The notes under the pieces were generated by a model. The model searched no databases, had not been told where the DNA came from, and saw only the letters and a list, made by a program, of their open reading frames with translations. From NCBI GenBank assembly GCA_947501805.1, contig CANMXJ010000003.1, forward strand, positions 372,001 to 436,000: a DNA stretch of 64,000 nt, in the 5' to 3' direction. The first letter of the stretch is position 1. Every line of letters begins with the position of its first letter. The translations under genes and the position numbers were made by a program. Positions 19,104-29,035 of the stretch are shown here, one piece after another. The stretch is from an uncultured Sulfitobacter sp. GTDB lineage: Bacteria > Pseudomonadota > Alphaproteobacteria > Rhodobacterales > Rhodobacteraceae.

Positions 19104-19132
19104 TTGGCGTGCGTAGTTTGGCAGCCTGATAA
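19104..19132 (+). promoter_or_regulatory. candidate sigma-70-type promoter of the porin gene
   Basis: TTGGCG and TGATAA are separated by exactly 17 bases. This would place transcription start about 170 bases before the porin ATG, giving a long leader. It rests on consensus matching only. The rest of the 289-base gap between the DUF3576 gene and the porin shows no gene. Confidence 0.3.
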
Positions 19133-19312
19133 GAGGGGCCGCTATGTGCCTGCTCTGCGGTGAAACTGTGGCAAAGGTGCATCATTGGGCGCGGCATTGA
19201 TGTGAATGGTTTCAGCTTTCTTGCCAACAAGGGGCGATAGGATGCAAACACCTCTCGTACCCTCTTCGGATTCCCCGACTAGGGCATGTGAATTTAAACC
19301 GAGGGTAAACTC

Positions 19313-20206
19313 ATGAAAAAAGTTCTCTTCGCTACAACAGCTCTGGTTGCGACCGCCGGCGTTGCAGCAGCAGACGTTACGTTCGGCGGCTATGGTCGCT
19401 TTGGTATCGCTTATAACGACAACGACGCCACAACAGGCGACAGCTCAACAGACGTGACTTCACGTCTGCGTTTGCAAATCGACATGACAGCAGAATCTGA
19501 CGCAGGCGTCACATTCGGTGCTCGTGTTCGCATGCAGCAGAACAACACAGACAACGGCAACAGCCCAGCAGGCACAGGCTTCAACGGCGCGCGCTTCTTT
19601 GCACGTTCCGGTGGTCTGGAAGTTGGCGTAGGCAACATCTACGGCGCTCTGGAATTCATGCCTGGCATGTACCCAATCGACCTCGGCCTGACCGGTCTGG
19701 GCTATGACTACACCGCGTACAACTTCCGCGGCGACGCATACTCCTCCGGTGGTAACGGCGCAGCTGGTTCAAACGGTGTTGAAGTAATGTACTCTGCGGG
19801 TGACTTCTCCGTACACGTATCTGCTTCTGACGTTTCTGACCGTATCGCAGCACACGCTGCTTACACGTTCAGCGGTTGGACAATTGCTTTGGGTGCACAG
19901 GACTCCGACAACGCAGCGGACACTGAGCTCGCAGCATCTGTTGGCGGTTCTTTCGGCCCAGTTGACGTAACTCTGGCATATGCCGACAACGGCACAGCAG
20001 GCGATCGCATCGTTCTGGCCGGTCGTTTCGACGTAGGCGCAGCAACAAACGTTGAAGTTTACGTTGCTGACCAGGACAACGCTGACACCGGCTACGGTAT
20101 CGACTTCAACCACGACCTGGGCGGCGGTACATCCCTGCGCGGTGGTGTTGTGAAGCGCCTTAACGGCAATACACAGGCCGATCTGGGTGTTCGCTTCAAC
20201 TTCTAA
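19313..20206 (+). CDS. Rhodobacter-type outer-membrane porin
   Basis: A 297-residue 16-strand-type porin forming general diffusion channels. Signal peptide at residues 1-20 (MKKVLFATTALVATAGVAAA) and the mature start DVTFGGYGRFGIAYND typical of Rhodobacter porins, ending in a C-terminal Phe (RFNF) that marks outer-membrane barrel proteins. Codon use differs from its neighbours, with many GCA, ACA and GTT codons, as expected for a highly expressed gene. GAGGG stands nine bases before the ATG. A strong terminator follows 24 bases after the stop. Confidence 0.92.
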   Translation: MKKVLFATTALVATAGVAAADVTFGGYGRFGIAYNDNDATTGDSSTDVTSRLRLQIDMTAESDAGVTFGARVRMQQNNTDNGNSPAGTGFNGARFFARSGGLEVGVGNIYGALEFMPGMYPIDLGLTGLGYDYTAYNFRGDAYSSGGNGAAGSNGVEVMYSAGDFSVHVSASDVSDRIAAHAAYTFSGWTIALGAQDSDNAADTELAASVGGSFGPVDVTLAYADNGTAGDRIVLAGRFDVGAATNVEVYVADQDNADTGYGIDFNHDLGGGTSLRGGVVKRLNGNTQADLGVRFNF

Positions 20207-20229
20207 GTTGAACAACAACCATTCGATTT

Positions 20230-20256
20230 GGGGTGGGCCTTTGGCCTGCCCCTTTT
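20230..20256 (+). terminator. Rho-independent terminator of the porin gene
   Basis: A 10-bp stem GGGGTGGGCC / GGCCTGCCCC with two G-T pairs, a 3-base loop, and TTTT after it. Confidence 0.9.
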
Positions 20257-20307
20257 CATTTGTGCAGGGCTGTTGTTATTTGCCCCCTACACCAAAAGGG
20301 GACAGAC

Positions 20308-20961
20308 ATGGGCCTGCAAGACATCAATGATAGAATTGCCAACGCGGAAACTGACGCAGGGCGTGTGCCTGGGTCGGTCAAATTGATCGCGGTCAGTAAA
20401 GTGCAGCCAAACGCGCGGGTGCAGGCCGTTTTGGAGCAAGGTCATCGGTGCTTTGGCGAAAACAAGGTGCAGGAAGCGGCAGGCAAGTGGCCGGACTTTC
20501 GCGAGACCTTTGAAGGGATCGAATTGCATCTGATTGGCCCCTTGCAGACGAACAAGGCCCGTCAGGCAATGGGGTTGTTTGACGCCATCCATTCTGTTGA
20601 CCGCCCGAAACTTGCAAAGACAATTGCCCGAATCGCACAGGAAGAAGGGCAATGCCCCGATCTGTTCTTGCAGGTGAATACTGGCGAGGAAGAGCAAAAA
20701 GCCGGTGTTTTCCCAGCGGATGCCGATGCCTTTGTTGCGGAATGCCGCGCGTTAGACTTGCCTGTAAAAGGGTTGATGTGCATCCCGCCAGTTGATGAAG
20801 AGCCAAGCTTGCATTTTGCCCTGCTTGCCAAGATTGCTGAACGTAACGGATTGTCAGGGCTGTCCATGGGCATGAGCAGCGATTTCGAGCGCGCGATTGC
20901 CTTGGGCGCGACTCATGTGCGGGTCGGCTCTGCGATTTTTGGTGAACGGGTTGTGGGTTAG
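20308..20961 (+). CDS. YggS/PLPBP family pyridoxal-phosphate homeostasis protein
   Basis: A 217-residue PLP-binding barrel protein. The PLP lysine is Lys31 in KLIAVSKVQP; GENKVQEAAGKWP and the C-terminal GMSSDFERAIALGATHVRVGSAIFG, which binds the phosphate, are present. The family keeps free PLP and amino-acid pools balanced and has no known catalytic reaction. The ATG at 20308 is chosen over the in-frame upstream codon at 20233, which lies inside the porin terminator. Confidence 0.92.
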   Translation: MGLQDINDRIANAETDAGRVPGSVKLIAVSKVQPNARVQAVLEQGHRCFGENKVQEAAGKWPDFRETFEGIELHLIGPLQTNKARQAMGLFDAIHSVDRPKLAKTIARIAQEEGQCPDLFLQVNTGEEEQKAGVFPADADAFVAECRALDLPVKGLMCIPPVDEEPSLHFALLAKIAERNGLSGLSMGMSSDFERAIALGATHVRVGSAIFGERVVG

Positions 20962-20970
20962 AGTCTTACC

Positions 20971-21477
20971 CTAAGGGATAATCAACCGTGTACGGTGCCT
21001 GATTCTTGGCGCGATATGATGCAAATCGCGACGGCTCAGTGCCACACACCCCTCAGTGGGAAACCCCGGCCTGCGCCATTGATGTATAAAGATGGCAGAG
21101 CCGCGCCCCTTAACGGCGTAGGGCCAGTTCCAGTCCGTCAATAGAATGAGGTCATACAGCGGATCAGCACGGCGCAGTTTTTCGTGACTAGACGCATAAG
21201 GCGCACGGACCATAAGATTGTAATCCTCATCAGTCGCGTCATCCGACCATAGATCACCGGGCTTGATTGGCACCGCCCAATTGCTTGGCTTTGCCAGTCT
21301 GTCAGGACGGTACAACATTCCAACAATGCGGTGAATGCCGCGCGGGGTGGCCCCGTCCCCCTCGCGTTTGCGCGCCGAAATGCCGCCCTTGCCGATGGTG
21401 CAAGGATAGGTGCGCCCACCAAAGCGCAGCCCCCTAGGTGTCAGGACCATGTCCCAAACGCTGGTATTGCGTGTCAC
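20971..21477 (-). CDS. L,D-transpeptidase (YkuD) catalytic-domain protein
   Basis: A 168-residue protein with the YkuD active site: His132 in FIHQW and Cys144 in TEGCVALS. The family makes 3-3 peptidoglycan cross-links or attaches lipoproteins to the wall. No signal peptide is visible at the N-terminus, which is odd for a periplasmic wall enzyme; the related ErfK/YafK-like short forms of alphaproteobacteria share this. It overlaps ribA by 4 bases, so it is translated from the ribA message. Confidence 0.8.
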   Translation of the reverse strand: MTRNTSVWDMVLTPRGLRFGGRTYPCTIGKGGISARKREGDGATPRGIHRIVGMLYRPDRLAKPSNWAVPIKPGDLWSDDATDEDYNLMVRAPYASSHEKLRRADPLYDLILLTDWNWPYAVKGRGSAIFIHQWRRPGFPTEGCVALSRRDLHHIAPRIRHRTRLIIP

Positions 21478-22562
21478 AAAAGATGCCCTGATTTGGCAGC
21501 CTTTGTAGCCAGATAGGCTTCGTTGTGGCGATTTTCGCCCACGCGGAGGGGCACGCGTTCAGCGACCTTAATGCCACTGCCCTCCATCATTTCAACCTTG
21601 CGCGGGTTGTTTGTCAGTAACCGGACGGCAGAGAACCCCATGGATTTCAGAATATCAGCACCAAGCCGGAAATCGCGTTCATCATCCTCGAATCCAAGAC
21701 GGTGGTTCGCCTCAACCGTATCAAACCCTTGATCCTGAAGCGAATAAGCACGCATCTTGTTGGTCAAACCAATGCCCCGCCCTTCCTGATTGAGATAGAG
21801 TAAAACGCCATGTCCCTCTTGGCCCATTTGCGCCAAGGCGGCGCGCAATTGTGGCCCGCAATCACATTTCAGACTGCCCATCAGGTCGCCAGTAAAGCAG
21901 GCGGAATGCAGACGCGACAACACGGGCGCATTGCGATCTGGGCGGCCTATTTCGATGGCATAATGTTCCTCTCCCCCATCTTCGGGGCGAAAGATATGCA
22001 GGCGACTTGCCTCGGACACCTCCATCGGAAGGCGCGCATTTACAACGGGATGCAGTGGGCTACGATGCGACATGGCTTCGAACGCTTGTGCAATATCAAG
22101 CTGCGTCAGGTCGTGCTGCGTCGCAAATTCGGCACCTTGGGGCAACTCCAGAACAAGCACCGCCGGCAGCAGACGCGCAGTCTTGGCCAACAGCAGAGCC
22201 GCGCGATGCACCGTGACCTCGCCGCCACGGGCGCAATCGAATGGCCCCTTAAGTGGTGAACGTAAATCATCCGCAGGGTCTGCGATGCTTTGGACCCAAG
22301 CAGGTGTCGCATCTACCGGCAAGGCAAGCCGCGCCAGATCGCCATCATAGACCCGTGCTTTTAATGTTTCGGCCCGCCGTGCCGTTATCGCGAGAACAGG
22401 CGCGCCACCAAGGGCGAGCAAATCTGTCAACCGCTGCGCTGTCAGCGTCTCACAAGCCATAACGATCGCAGGCGCATCGCCCGACAAAACAACGGGAACA
22501 CCCATGCGCAGATCCGCCCGTGCGCGGGCCAATTGTTCGGTTATGTCCGGTGCAAAGCTCAT
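21474..22562 (-). CDS. ribA: GTP cyclohydrolase II
   Basis: First step of riboflavin synthesis: opens the imidazole ring of GTP. The catalytic domain occupies residues 190-340, with zinc ligands Cys222, Cys233 and Cys235 and the motif [22 protein letters not shown] 180-residue N-terminal extension precedes it. It sits where RibB (DHBP synthase) is fused in RibBA proteins but shows none of the RibB motifs I know; similar long RibA forms occur in Rhodobacterales. Total length is 362 residues. Co-translated with the YkuD gene. Confidence 0.9.
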   Translation of the reverse strand: MSFAPDITEQLARARADLRMGVPVVLSGDAPAIVMACETLTAQRLTDLLALGGAPVLAITARRAETLKARVYDGDLARLALPVDATPAWVQSIADPADDLRSPLKGPFDCARGGEVTVHRAALLLAKTARLLPAVLVLELPQGAEFATQHDLTQLDIAQAFEAMSHRSPLHPVVNARLPMEVSEASRLHIFRPEDGGEEHYAIEIGRPDRNAPVLSRLHSACFTGDLMGSLKCDCGPQLRAALAQMGQEGHGVLLYLNQEGRGIGLTNKMRAYSLQDQGFDTVEANHRLGFEDDERDFRLGADILKSMGFSAVRLLTNNPRKVEMMEGSGIKVAERVPLRVGENRHNEAYLATKAAKSGHLL

Positions 22563-22731
22563 CGCTGTGTTACAACTCCAACGTCTATTTGAAAGATATC
22601 TATGTCAGTCGGGCGCGAATTGAAACATTTCAACCGATTGCGCACACGCAGGCGTGAAATAATTGCTGCCAACCTTGTCGCACACCCAATGCAGGCGCAT
22701 CTAATAGACAACAGACAGTGGAGAACACCCA

Positions 22732-23418
22732 ATGGCACAGCTTAAGAAAATACTGCTGGTAGATGACGACGATGATCTGCGCGAGGCGCTCAGTGAGCAG
22801 TTGATCATGACCGAGGACTTTGACGTTTTTGAAGCAGCAAACGGTGCCGATGCCATGAGTCGCGCCAAAGAAGCCTTGTATGATCTGGTGATTTTGGACG
22901 TTGGCCTACCCGATACAGATGGTCGCGAACTCTGTCGTTTGATGCGCAAGCAAGGCGTGAAGAGCCCGATCATGATGCTGACCGGCCATGACGGTGATGC
23001 GGATACCATCCTGGGGCTTGATGCGGGTGCCAATGATTATGTGTCCAAGCCGTTCAAGTTTCCCGTGCTGCTTGCCCGCATCCGCGCCCAATTGCGCCAG
23101 CACGAACAATCCGAGGACGCGATTTTCCAGCTTGGGCCTTATACCTTCAAACCCTCCATGAAGATGCTGATCACGGAGGACGACAAGAAAATCCGCCTGA
23201 CAGAAAAGGAAACCAACATCCTCAAGTTTCTGTACCGTTCAACGGATGGCGTGGTGCCCCGTGACATCCTGTTGCACGAGGTTTGGGGTTATAATGCAGG
23301 CGTTACCACGCACACGCTTGAGACACATATCTACCGTCTTCGCCAGAAAATTGAACCAGATCCGTCAAATGCGCGCCTTCTTGTGACCGAATCTGGCGGG
23401 TATAGATTAATGGCCTAG
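22732..23418 (+). CDS. OmpR-family response regulator (CenR/OsrA type)
   Basis: A 228-residue two-component regulator. The receiver domain (residues 5-115) has the acidic pocket DDDDD at 11-15, phosphorylation site Asp56 in VILDVGLPDTDG and Lys106 in SKPFKF. The winged-helix DNA-binding domain covers residues 130-226 (GVTTHTLETHIYRLRQKIEPDPSNARL). The sequence pattern agrees with the alphaproteobacterial CenR regulator of envelope functions and with OsrA of Rhodobacter. No histidine kinase gene is adjacent. A long 3' UTR with a strong terminator follows (see the sRNA entry). A TTGAAA/TTTCAA dyad lies at 22620-22633, about 100 bases upstream. Confidence 0.88.
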   Translation: MAQLKKILLVDDDDDLREALSEQLIMTEDFDVFEAANGADAMSRAKEALYDLVILDVGLPDTDGRELCRLMRKQGVKSPIMMLTGHDGDADTILGLDAGANDYVSKPFKFPVLLARIRAQLRQHEQSEDAIFQLGPYTFKPSMKMLITEDDKKIRLTEKETNILKFLYRSTDGVVPRDILLHEVWGYNAGVTTHTLETHIYRLRQKIEPDPSNARLLVTESGGYRLMA

Positions 23419-23563
23419 GTTAATCCTTGGTCTGCTTGGATCAGGTAGCATTCAGCCAAGATCGTTGAATGCGGCCCACCATAGCGATCCCGAAGATTGT
23501 GTCCGGGCAATGACACATACCTCCCTGTTGAACTGGCCGGACCTCTGTGTCCGGCCTTTTTTT
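23419..23563 (+). ncRNA. candidate SorX-like 3' UTR-derived small RNA
   Basis: After the OmpR-type regulator stop there are about 115 bases without a gene, then a strong intrinsic terminator. In Rhodobacter sphaeroides the small RNA SorX is processed from the 3' UTR of the homologous regulator gene (osrA). The region includes a CCTCCC stretch at about 23520-23525 that could pair with Shine-Dalgarno sequences. The 3' end is set by the terminator; the 5' end is unknown. The claim rests on synteny and not on sequence comparison. Confidence 0.45.
23535..23563 (+). terminator. Rho-independent terminator
   Basis: A perfect 8-bp GC stem GGCCGGAC / GTCCGGCC, a 6-base loop and seven T. It ends the regulator transcript and the proposed small RNA. 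Confidence 0.93.
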
Positions 23564-23653
23564 GTCGGCATGGTACGCATTTCCGTTCATCCGTTTAATC
23601 CCGCCGGAATCTCGCATAGGATGCTGTAATTCTCATCAGCGGAGCCTATCGAA

Positions 23654-24442
23654 ATGCCCTTTACCCTAGCCACATGGAACATCAATTCGGTCCGCTTGCG
23701 CGAGCCGCTGGTTTTGCGGATGCTGGCCGAACACGGACCTGATGTGCTGTGCTTACAGGAATGCAAAAGCCCGGTAGAAAAAATCCCCCTCGAAGGGTTT
23801 GCGGCGGCAGGTTACACGCATATGGTTGCGCGTGGGCAAAAGGGCTATAATGGCGTGGCAATCCTGTCCAAGCTGCCGTTGACCGATGTGGGCGACAAGG
23901 ACTTTGCGGCTCTTGGTCATGCCCGCCACGTTGCAGCGCAACTAGAAAACGGCACAACAATCCACAATTTCTATGTCCCTGCCGGAGGCGACAAACCAGA
24001 CCGCACCATCAACGAGAAGTTTGGACAAAAATTGGACTACCTTGCCGAGATGCGGGATTGGTTTCATGCCGAAAATCCTGAAAAGGCGATACTGGTTGGT
24101 GATTTGAACATTGCGCCGCGCGAAGATGACGTCTGGGATCACAAGAAGCTGCTCAAGGTTGTCAGCCACACCCCGGTAGAGGTCGAGGCACTTGGTGCAA
24201 CGCAGGATGCAGGCGGCTGGGTCGATATCACACGTCAGGACATACCAGAGGGCAAACTCTATAGCTGGTGGTCCTATCGCTCCCCTGATTGGGACAGCGC
24301 AGACAAGGGGCGTCGTCTTGATCACATCTGGGCCACACGTGATATTTCAAGCGCTGCGCATTCCAGCCACATCCAGCGCGGCGTGCGCGGTTGGGAACAA
24401 CCAAGCGACCATGCCCCGGTTTTTGCCACGTTTGACCTTTGA
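23654..24442 (+). CDS. xthA: exodeoxyribonuclease III
   Basis: AP endonuclease and 3' exonuclease of base-excision repair, 262 residues. Motifs of the family are in place: TWNINSVRLR at residues 7-16, catalytic Glu36 in LQECK, VPAGGDKPDR, VGDLNIAPREDDVWD, the RRLDHIWA block and the final SDHAPVFATF with the catalytic Asp-His pair. A clear independent gene, placed after the regulator terminator. Confidence 0.95.
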   Translation: MPFTLATWNINSVRLREPLVLRMLAEHGPDVLCLQECKSPVEKIPLEGFAAAGYTHMVARGQKGYNGVAILSKLPLTDVGDKDFAALGHARHVAAQLENGTTIHNFYVPAGGDKPDRTINEKFGQKLDYLAEMRDWFHAENPEKAILVGDLNIAPREDDVWDHKKLLKVVSHTPVEVEALGATQDAGGWVDITRQDIPEGKLYSWWSYRSPDWDSADKGRRLDHIWATRDISSAAHSSHIQRGVRGWEQPSDHAPVFATFDL

Positions 24443-24515
24443 ATCAGGGGGGGTAGCCCTCATATAAAGGACAACACGATCCATTTTGGCCCGACTCACT
24501 TAGGAATAACGACAC

Positions 24516-25427
24516 ATGGAACTGAATCTCTCCAGCGCCCCTGACAGCGATCTGATCAAAGACATCACCGAAGCCAGTTTTATGGCGGATGTGATCGAGG
24601 CATCGAATACGATTCCGGTTATTGTAGATTTCTGGGCACCTTGGTGCGGGCCTTGCAAAACACTTGGACCGCAACTGGAAGCTGCCGTGACCGCCGCAAA
24701 AGGCGCAGTCAAAATGGTGAAGCTTAACGTCGACGAAGCGCAGATGATCGCGGGGCAGATGCAGATCCAGTCGATTCCGACTGTTTATGCCTTTCACAAG
24801 GGGCAGCCAATTGACGGGTTTCAGGGCGCGCAGCCAGAATCCGAAATCAAGGCGTTTGTGGATCGGGTGGTAAAGGCGTCTGGTGGGGCCGTTCCCGACA
24901 ACGGCTTGGCGGATGCTATTGAAGCGGCAGAGGAAATGCTTGCCGAAGGTGCTGCCGTAGATGCGGCCCAGACATTTGCCGCTGTGCTGGGTGAGGATGC
25001 CAATAATGCTGCCGCGTATGGTGGCATGGCGCGTGCACAAATCGCGATTGGCGAGTTGGATGAGGCCGAAGCTTTCCTGAACGGTGCGCCAATTGAGATA
25101 TCCAAGGCACCAGAACTTGAAGTTGCACATGCGCAATTGCTTTTGGCGCGCCAAGCGGCTGACGCTGGACCGGTGGCCGATCTGGCAGCAGCGGTAGAAG
25201 CGCAACCCGAGGACTTGCAGGCCCGCTTTGATCTGGCGCAAGCGCTGTATGCCAATGGCGATGTGCAGGGTGCGGTCGACCAGCTTTTGGAACTGTTTGG
25301 ACGCGACAAGGAATGGAATGACGGGGCGGCCAAAACCCAACTCTTCACGATTTTCGATGCATTGAAGGCAGATGATCCAATTGTTTTGACGGGGCGCCGC
25401 AAATTGAGCTCTTTGATATTTGCCTGA
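24516..25427 (+). CDS. thioredoxin-TPR protein (CnoX/YbbN-like)
   Basis: A 303-residue fusion of an N-terminal thioredoxin domain (residues about 15-115, WAPWCGPC with Cys44 and Cys47) and a C-terminal TPR-like helical region (residues 120-300, Ala-rich repeats). E. coli CnoX lacks the second active-site Cys and acts as a redox-switched chaperone holdase; here both Cys are present, so thiol-disulfide exchange is possible. It begins a run with the LON-domain and Trm112 genes. Confidence 0.87.
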   Translation: MELNLSSAPDSDLIKDITEASFMADVIEASNTIPVIVDFWAPWCGPCKTLGPQLEAAVTAAKGAVKMVKLNVDEAQMIAGQMQIQSIPTVYAFHKGQPIDGFQGAQPESEIKAFVDRVVKASGGAVPDNGLADAIEAAEEMLAEGAAVDAAQTFAAVLGEDANNAAAYGGMARAQIAIGELDEAEAFLNGAPIEISKAPELEVAHAQLLLARQAADAGPVADLAAAVEAQPEDLQARFDLAQALYANGDVQGAVDQLLELFGRDKEWNDGAAKTQLFTIFDALKADDPIVLTGRRKLSSLIFA

Positions 25428-25454
25428 GCTGCGTGCCGCGCTAGGTTCCGTATC

Positions 25455-26099
25455 ATGATAAAAATCACCGAACTTCCAGATACGCTGTCGATCTTTCCGC
25501 TGGGCGGCGCTTTGTTGTTGCCACGCTCCCGGTTGCCGTTGCACATATTTGAACCGCGCTATCTTCAGATGATAGAAGACGCGATTAAAACCGATGCGCG
25601 CCTCATCGGAATGGTGCAACCAAACGAGGTGCCGGGCCGGAACGGCACCGGTTTGCAGACTATCGGATGTGCGGGCCGCATCACCCAGTTTTCCGAAACC
25701 GAAGACGGGCGTTACATGATCACCCTTGGCGGGGTGTCGCGTTTCCGCGTCGTAAAAGAGATCGAAGGGTTTAGTCCGTATCGCAAATGCGAAGTGAACT
25801 GGGACGGGTTCGAAAGCGATCTGGGCGATGATGAGGCAGACGCAGGGTTCCACCGCGAGAGTTTTCTGGAACTGTTGGGGCGTTACTTTGACGCGCGCGG
25901 ACTGTCGGCCGACTGGGGAACGTTAAAAGAAGCAGAAGACGAACTGCTGATTAATTCCCTGTCGATGATGCTTGACCTTGAGCCGGAGGATAAACAGGCG
26001 CTGCTCGAAGCACCGTCACTGCAAACCCGACGCGAAACACTGGTGACATTGATCGAATACACTTTGCGCGGCGGACAGGAAGAAGGACTTATGCAATGA
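25455..26099 (+). CDS. LON peptidase substrate-binding domain protein
   Basis: A 214-residue protein consisting only of a LON-SB/PUA-like domain: [30 protein letters not shown] is divided over residues 15-44, then IGMVQPN and [17 protein letters not shown]. It lacks the AAA+ and protease domains of Lon. The family's role is unclear. The gene order thioredoxin-TPR, LON-domain, Trm112 is conserved in Rhodobacterales, and this gene overlaps the Trm112 start by 4 bases. Confidence 0.88.
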   Translation: MIKITELPDTLSIFPLGGALLLPRSRLPLHIFEPRYLQMIEDAIKTDARLIGMVQPNEVPGRNGTGLQTIGCAGRITQFSETEDGRYMITLGGVSRFRVVKEIEGFSPYRKCEVNWDGFESDLGDDEADAGFHRESFLELLGRYFDARGLSADWGTLKEAEDELLINSLSMMLDLEPEDKQALLEAPSLQTRRETLVTLIEYTLRGGQEEGLMQ

Positions 26100-26281
26100 G
26101 TGACACCATTGTTGAATTTGACCGCCGGATGCTGGACGGATTGATCTGTCCGCGCACGCAAACAACGCTCAGTTATGATGCCGAAAAGCAGGAGCTGGTA
26201 TCCAAGTCCGCTGGACTGGCCTACCCGATCCGCAACGGAATCCCAGTGATGTTGGTGGATGAGGCGCGTGTCCTTGATTAA
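26096..26281 (+). CDS. Trm112 family protein
   Basis: A 61-residue YcaR/Trm112-like protein: [17 protein letters not shown] near the N-terminus and [16 protein letters not shown] at the end. Bacterial members are small companions of methyltransferases or lipid A genes with no fixed role. Only one Cys remains, so the zinc site of eukaryotic Trm112 is not preserved. It overlaps the LON-domain gene by 4 bases and its last 4 bases are shared with the convergent UbiH-type gene. Confidence 0.88.
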   Translation: MSDTIVEFDRRMLDGLICPRTQTTLSYDAEKQELVSKSAGLAYPIRNGIPVMLVDEARVLD

Positions 26282-27504
26282 AGTGACTTGCCTTGCATCA
26301 ATCTCGGCAAATCCCCCGTTAGCCCTGCCGCTTCCCTGATAAAACCGCGTCGTAGACCGGGCAGGGCATTGATCGCCGCCATTCCGATGTCACGTGCCAT
26401 ACGGATCATCGGGTTATCGTTCGAAAACAGCCTGTTAAAGGTATCTGTCGCCAGCGCCAATGTCGTGTTGTCAAACCTGCGCCATTCCTGATAGCGCGCC
26501 AATGCCGCGTCTGATCCAACGGCTTCACCGCGCCGCGCTGCATCTGCTATGACTTCGGCAAGGGCCGCCACATCCCGCAATCCCGCATTCAGGCCCTGAC
26601 CAGCAATCGGGTGTACGCCATGTGCTGCATCGCCGAGCAAGGCCACGCGCGGCGCGACCATGTCATGCGCCAAAGACAGGCTCAGTGGATAGGTAAACCG
26701 CGCTCCGGCCAAAGAAATTTCACCCAGAAAATCGCCAAAACGGGGCCGCAGCACGTCGATGTAATCTGCATCGGGCAATGCGTTAATCGCCGCCGCATTT
26801 TGCGCTGTTTCGCTCCAGACAATTGAAGACCGGTTTTCTGTCAGCGGCAATATCGCCAATGGTCCCGGTGGCATAAAGAATTGATGTGCCACGCCATTAT
26901 GCGGCACCTCATGCTTTATTGCGCAGACCAGCGCAGTCTGCCCGTAGGCCCATTCCGTGCGCTTGATTCCCGCCCGTGCACCCGTTCCGGTGCCGCGTCC
27001 GTCCGCACCAACCGCAAGCCGCGCGCGCAACGTAGTGCCAGAGGCAAGTGTCAGGCTGATCCCTGTGGCATCTACCGACTGCGCGACAACCTTTTCACCA
27101 TCCAAACGCGTGATTTCGTCTGTACCTTGTAAGGCTGCCAGCAACGCGCGGCGCAAATGGCGGTCCTCTACCATATAGCCCATCGGGCCTTCTTCGATCT
27201 CGGCATGATTGAAATGCATGAACATAGGCGATGGCCCATCCCCGGCGCGTCCATCTGTTACCTTGATTTCAAGCATCGGTTGCGCATTTTCAGCGACCTG
27301 TTCCCATATGCCGACGCCGTCTAACAAGCGTGTCGATGTTAACGCCAAGGCATAAGAGCGCCCGTCAAAATCAGCTTCCATCCGCGGTTTCACGGGCAAA
27401 GCGTCAATCAACGTGACTTTCTGTCCAGCTTGCGCCAGCGCCAAAGCAAGGGTCGAGCCGTTCAGCCCGCCACCGATGATCGCGATATCTGTGTCAAAAT
27501 CCAT
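26278..27504 (-). CDS. UbiH/UbiF/COQ6-family FAD monooxygenase (ubiquinone biosynthesis)
   Basis: A 408-residue aromatic-ring hydroxylase acting on the ubiquinone precursor at the membrane. FAD-binding [17 protein letters not shown] is near the N-terminus, the [15 protein letters not shown] block mid-protein, and [24 protein letters not shown] is divided around residue 285, the second FAD motif of this family. The start at 27504 ([12 protein letters not shown]) is preferred; an in-frame ATG at 27540 would add 12 residues. Which ring carbon it hydroxylates cannot be read from sequence. Divergent from the amidase. Confidence 0.88.
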   Translation of the reverse strand: MDFDTDIAIIGGGLNGSTLALALAQAGQKVTLIDALPVKPRMEADFDGRSYALALTSTRLLDGVGIWEQVAENAQPMLEIKVTDGRAGDGPSPMFMHFNHAEIEEGPMGYMVEDRHLRRALLAALQGTDEITRLDGEKVVAQSVDATGISLTLASGTTLRARLAVGADGRGTGTGARAGIKRTEWAYGQTALVCAIKHEVPHNGVAHQFFMPPGPLAILPLTENRSSIVWSETAQNAAAINALPDADYIDVLRPRFGDFLGEISLAGARFTYPLSLSLAHDMVAPRVALLGDAAHGVHPIAGQGLNAGLRDVAALAEVIADAARRGEAVGSDAALARYQEWRRFDNTTLALATDTFNRLFSNDNPMIRMARDIGMAAINALPGLRRGFIREAAGLTGDLPRLMQGKSL

Positions 27505-27589
27505 GTCCCTCAATATGGCCGGAGCCAAGGGATTGTCCATGTGCGCAAGCGTCGCTACCTTCAGGAGAACATATCAAAAGGAGCGCATC

Positions 27590-28918
27590 ATGCAAGAATG
27601 GCTGACAATGACCGCCGCGGATTTGGGTCGAGGGATCGGTTCCGGTCAGATCGATCCGGTCGCCCTTTGCCAGACCTACCTTGATGCCATTGATGCACAC
27701 CCGATGCGGGACCGGATTTACGCCCGCGTCACCGCAGACCGCGCATTAACAGAAGCCGCAGCTTCAGCACGCAGAGCGGCATCCGGCAACCGCCTTTCCC
27801 TGTTGGATGGTGTGCCAATTTCCTGGAAAGACCTTTTTGATACTGCCGGAGTTGGTACCGAGGCCGGGTCGAAACTGCTTGAAGGGCGTGTGCCTGACCG
27901 AGATGCGGTTGTGTTGGCAAACGCCACTGCAGCAGGTCTGGTTTGTTTGGGTAAAACCCACATGAGCGAACTGGCGTTTTCCGGCCTTGGTCACAATCCC
28001 AGCACTGCATCATCGCCCTGTGTGAATGATCACGACGCGGTTTCGGGCGGATCATCGTCAGGAGCTGCTGCCTCTGTCGCATTTGGACTCGCGGCGGCGG
28101 GTATCGGTTCCGATACAGGTGGCTCCGTGCGCATTCCCGCAGCGTGGAACGATCTGGTTGGCCTGAAGACAACCGCAGACAGGTTGACGCTTGAAGGCGT
28201 CGTGCCGCTTTGCCTGAAGTTTGACACCATCGGCCCGCTGTGCCGGTCAGTAGAGGATGCTGGTCTGCTTTTGGCAGCGCTTGAAGGGACTGTAGCGCCT
28301 GATTTGCGCCATTCGGAATTACGGGGTCGGCGGTTTGCCGTTTTGAAAACCATCGCGATGGATGATGTGAGGGATGCCCCGAAATCCGCGTTTGCGGCTG
28401 CGTTGAACAAGCTACGCGAGGCAGGTGCGCATATCGAGGAAATCGAGGTACCAGAAGTCGCGGAGGCCATTCCGCTGGCAGGCTGTCTTTATACCACCGA
28501 GGCATACGGGTTGTGGCGTGATGTGATCGAGGCAAACCCGGATGCGATGTACCATGAAATCCTGCTGCGCTTCCGGTTGGGCAAGGATCATTCCGGTGCG
28601 GATTATGTCGCGGCTTGGGCCAAATTGGAGGCGCTGCGCGCAGGTTACGATGCCGCTGTTGCGGGGTTTGATGCTGTTTTGATCCCTACGGCACCAAGCC
28701 TGCCGCCCAATTTGGCGAAGTTGGAGCAAGACCACGACTTTTATTTGGCAGAAAACCTGTTGGGTTTGCGCAATACACGTATTGGCAATTTGATGGGTGT
28801 TTGTGCGCTTACCCTGCCCACAGACACGCCTTCTTGTGGTCTGATGTTGATGTGCCCACCAGATATGGAAGAACACCTGTTGCGTATGGGGGCGGCTGTA
28901 GAAGAAGCGCTGCGCTGA
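27590..28918 (+). CDS. amidase-signature family hydrolase
   Basis: A 442-residue amidase-signature enzyme. The Ser-cisSer-Lys triad is present: Lys80 in VPISWKDLFD, the GGSSSG loop at 153-158 and the nucleophile Ser179 in SDTGGSVRIPAAW. AAGGAG precedes the ATG at 27590 by seven bases, which decides this start over in-frame upstream codons. Possible substrates range from simple amides to aryl or carbamoyl compounds; GatA is unlikely because gatB and gatC are not adjacent. No operon partner is evident. Confidence 0.87.
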   Translation: MQEWLTMTAADLGRGIGSGQIDPVALCQTYLDAIDAHPMRDRIYARVTADRALTEAAASARRAASGNRLSLLDGVPISWKDLFDTAGVGTEAGSKLLEGRVPDRDAVVLANATAAGLVCLGKTHMSELAFSGLGHNPSTASSPCVNDHDAVSGGSSSGAAASVAFGLAAAGIGSDTGGSVRIPAAWNDLVGLKTTADRLTLEGVVPLCLKFDTIGPLCRSVEDAGLLLAALEGTVAPDLRHSELRGRRFAVLKTIAMDDVRDAPKSAFAAALNKLREAGAHIEEIEVPEVAEAIPLAGCLYTTEAYGLWRDVIEANPDAMYHEILLRFRLGKDHSGADYVAAWAKLEALRAGYDAAVAGFDAVLIPTAPSLPPNLAKLEQDHDFYLAENLLGLRNTRIGNLMGVCALTLPTDTPSCGLMLMCPPDMEEHLLRMGAAVEEALR

Positions 28919-29035
28919 CTTTGGCCTAAATGCCACAAACCCCTGATTGCGTTCCGGTTTTTCTGGACGCCGTGGCGGGGCTTAGGTACTTTGACTGTAA
29001 CGGGGCGAAAATGATCCCGAACCGAGGCAGTTTTG

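Noticed and set aside
24444..25853. Minus-strand open frame of 469 codons
   Set aside because: Antisense to the thioredoxin-TPR and LON-domain genes; no domain or initiation site; a codon-bias shadow.
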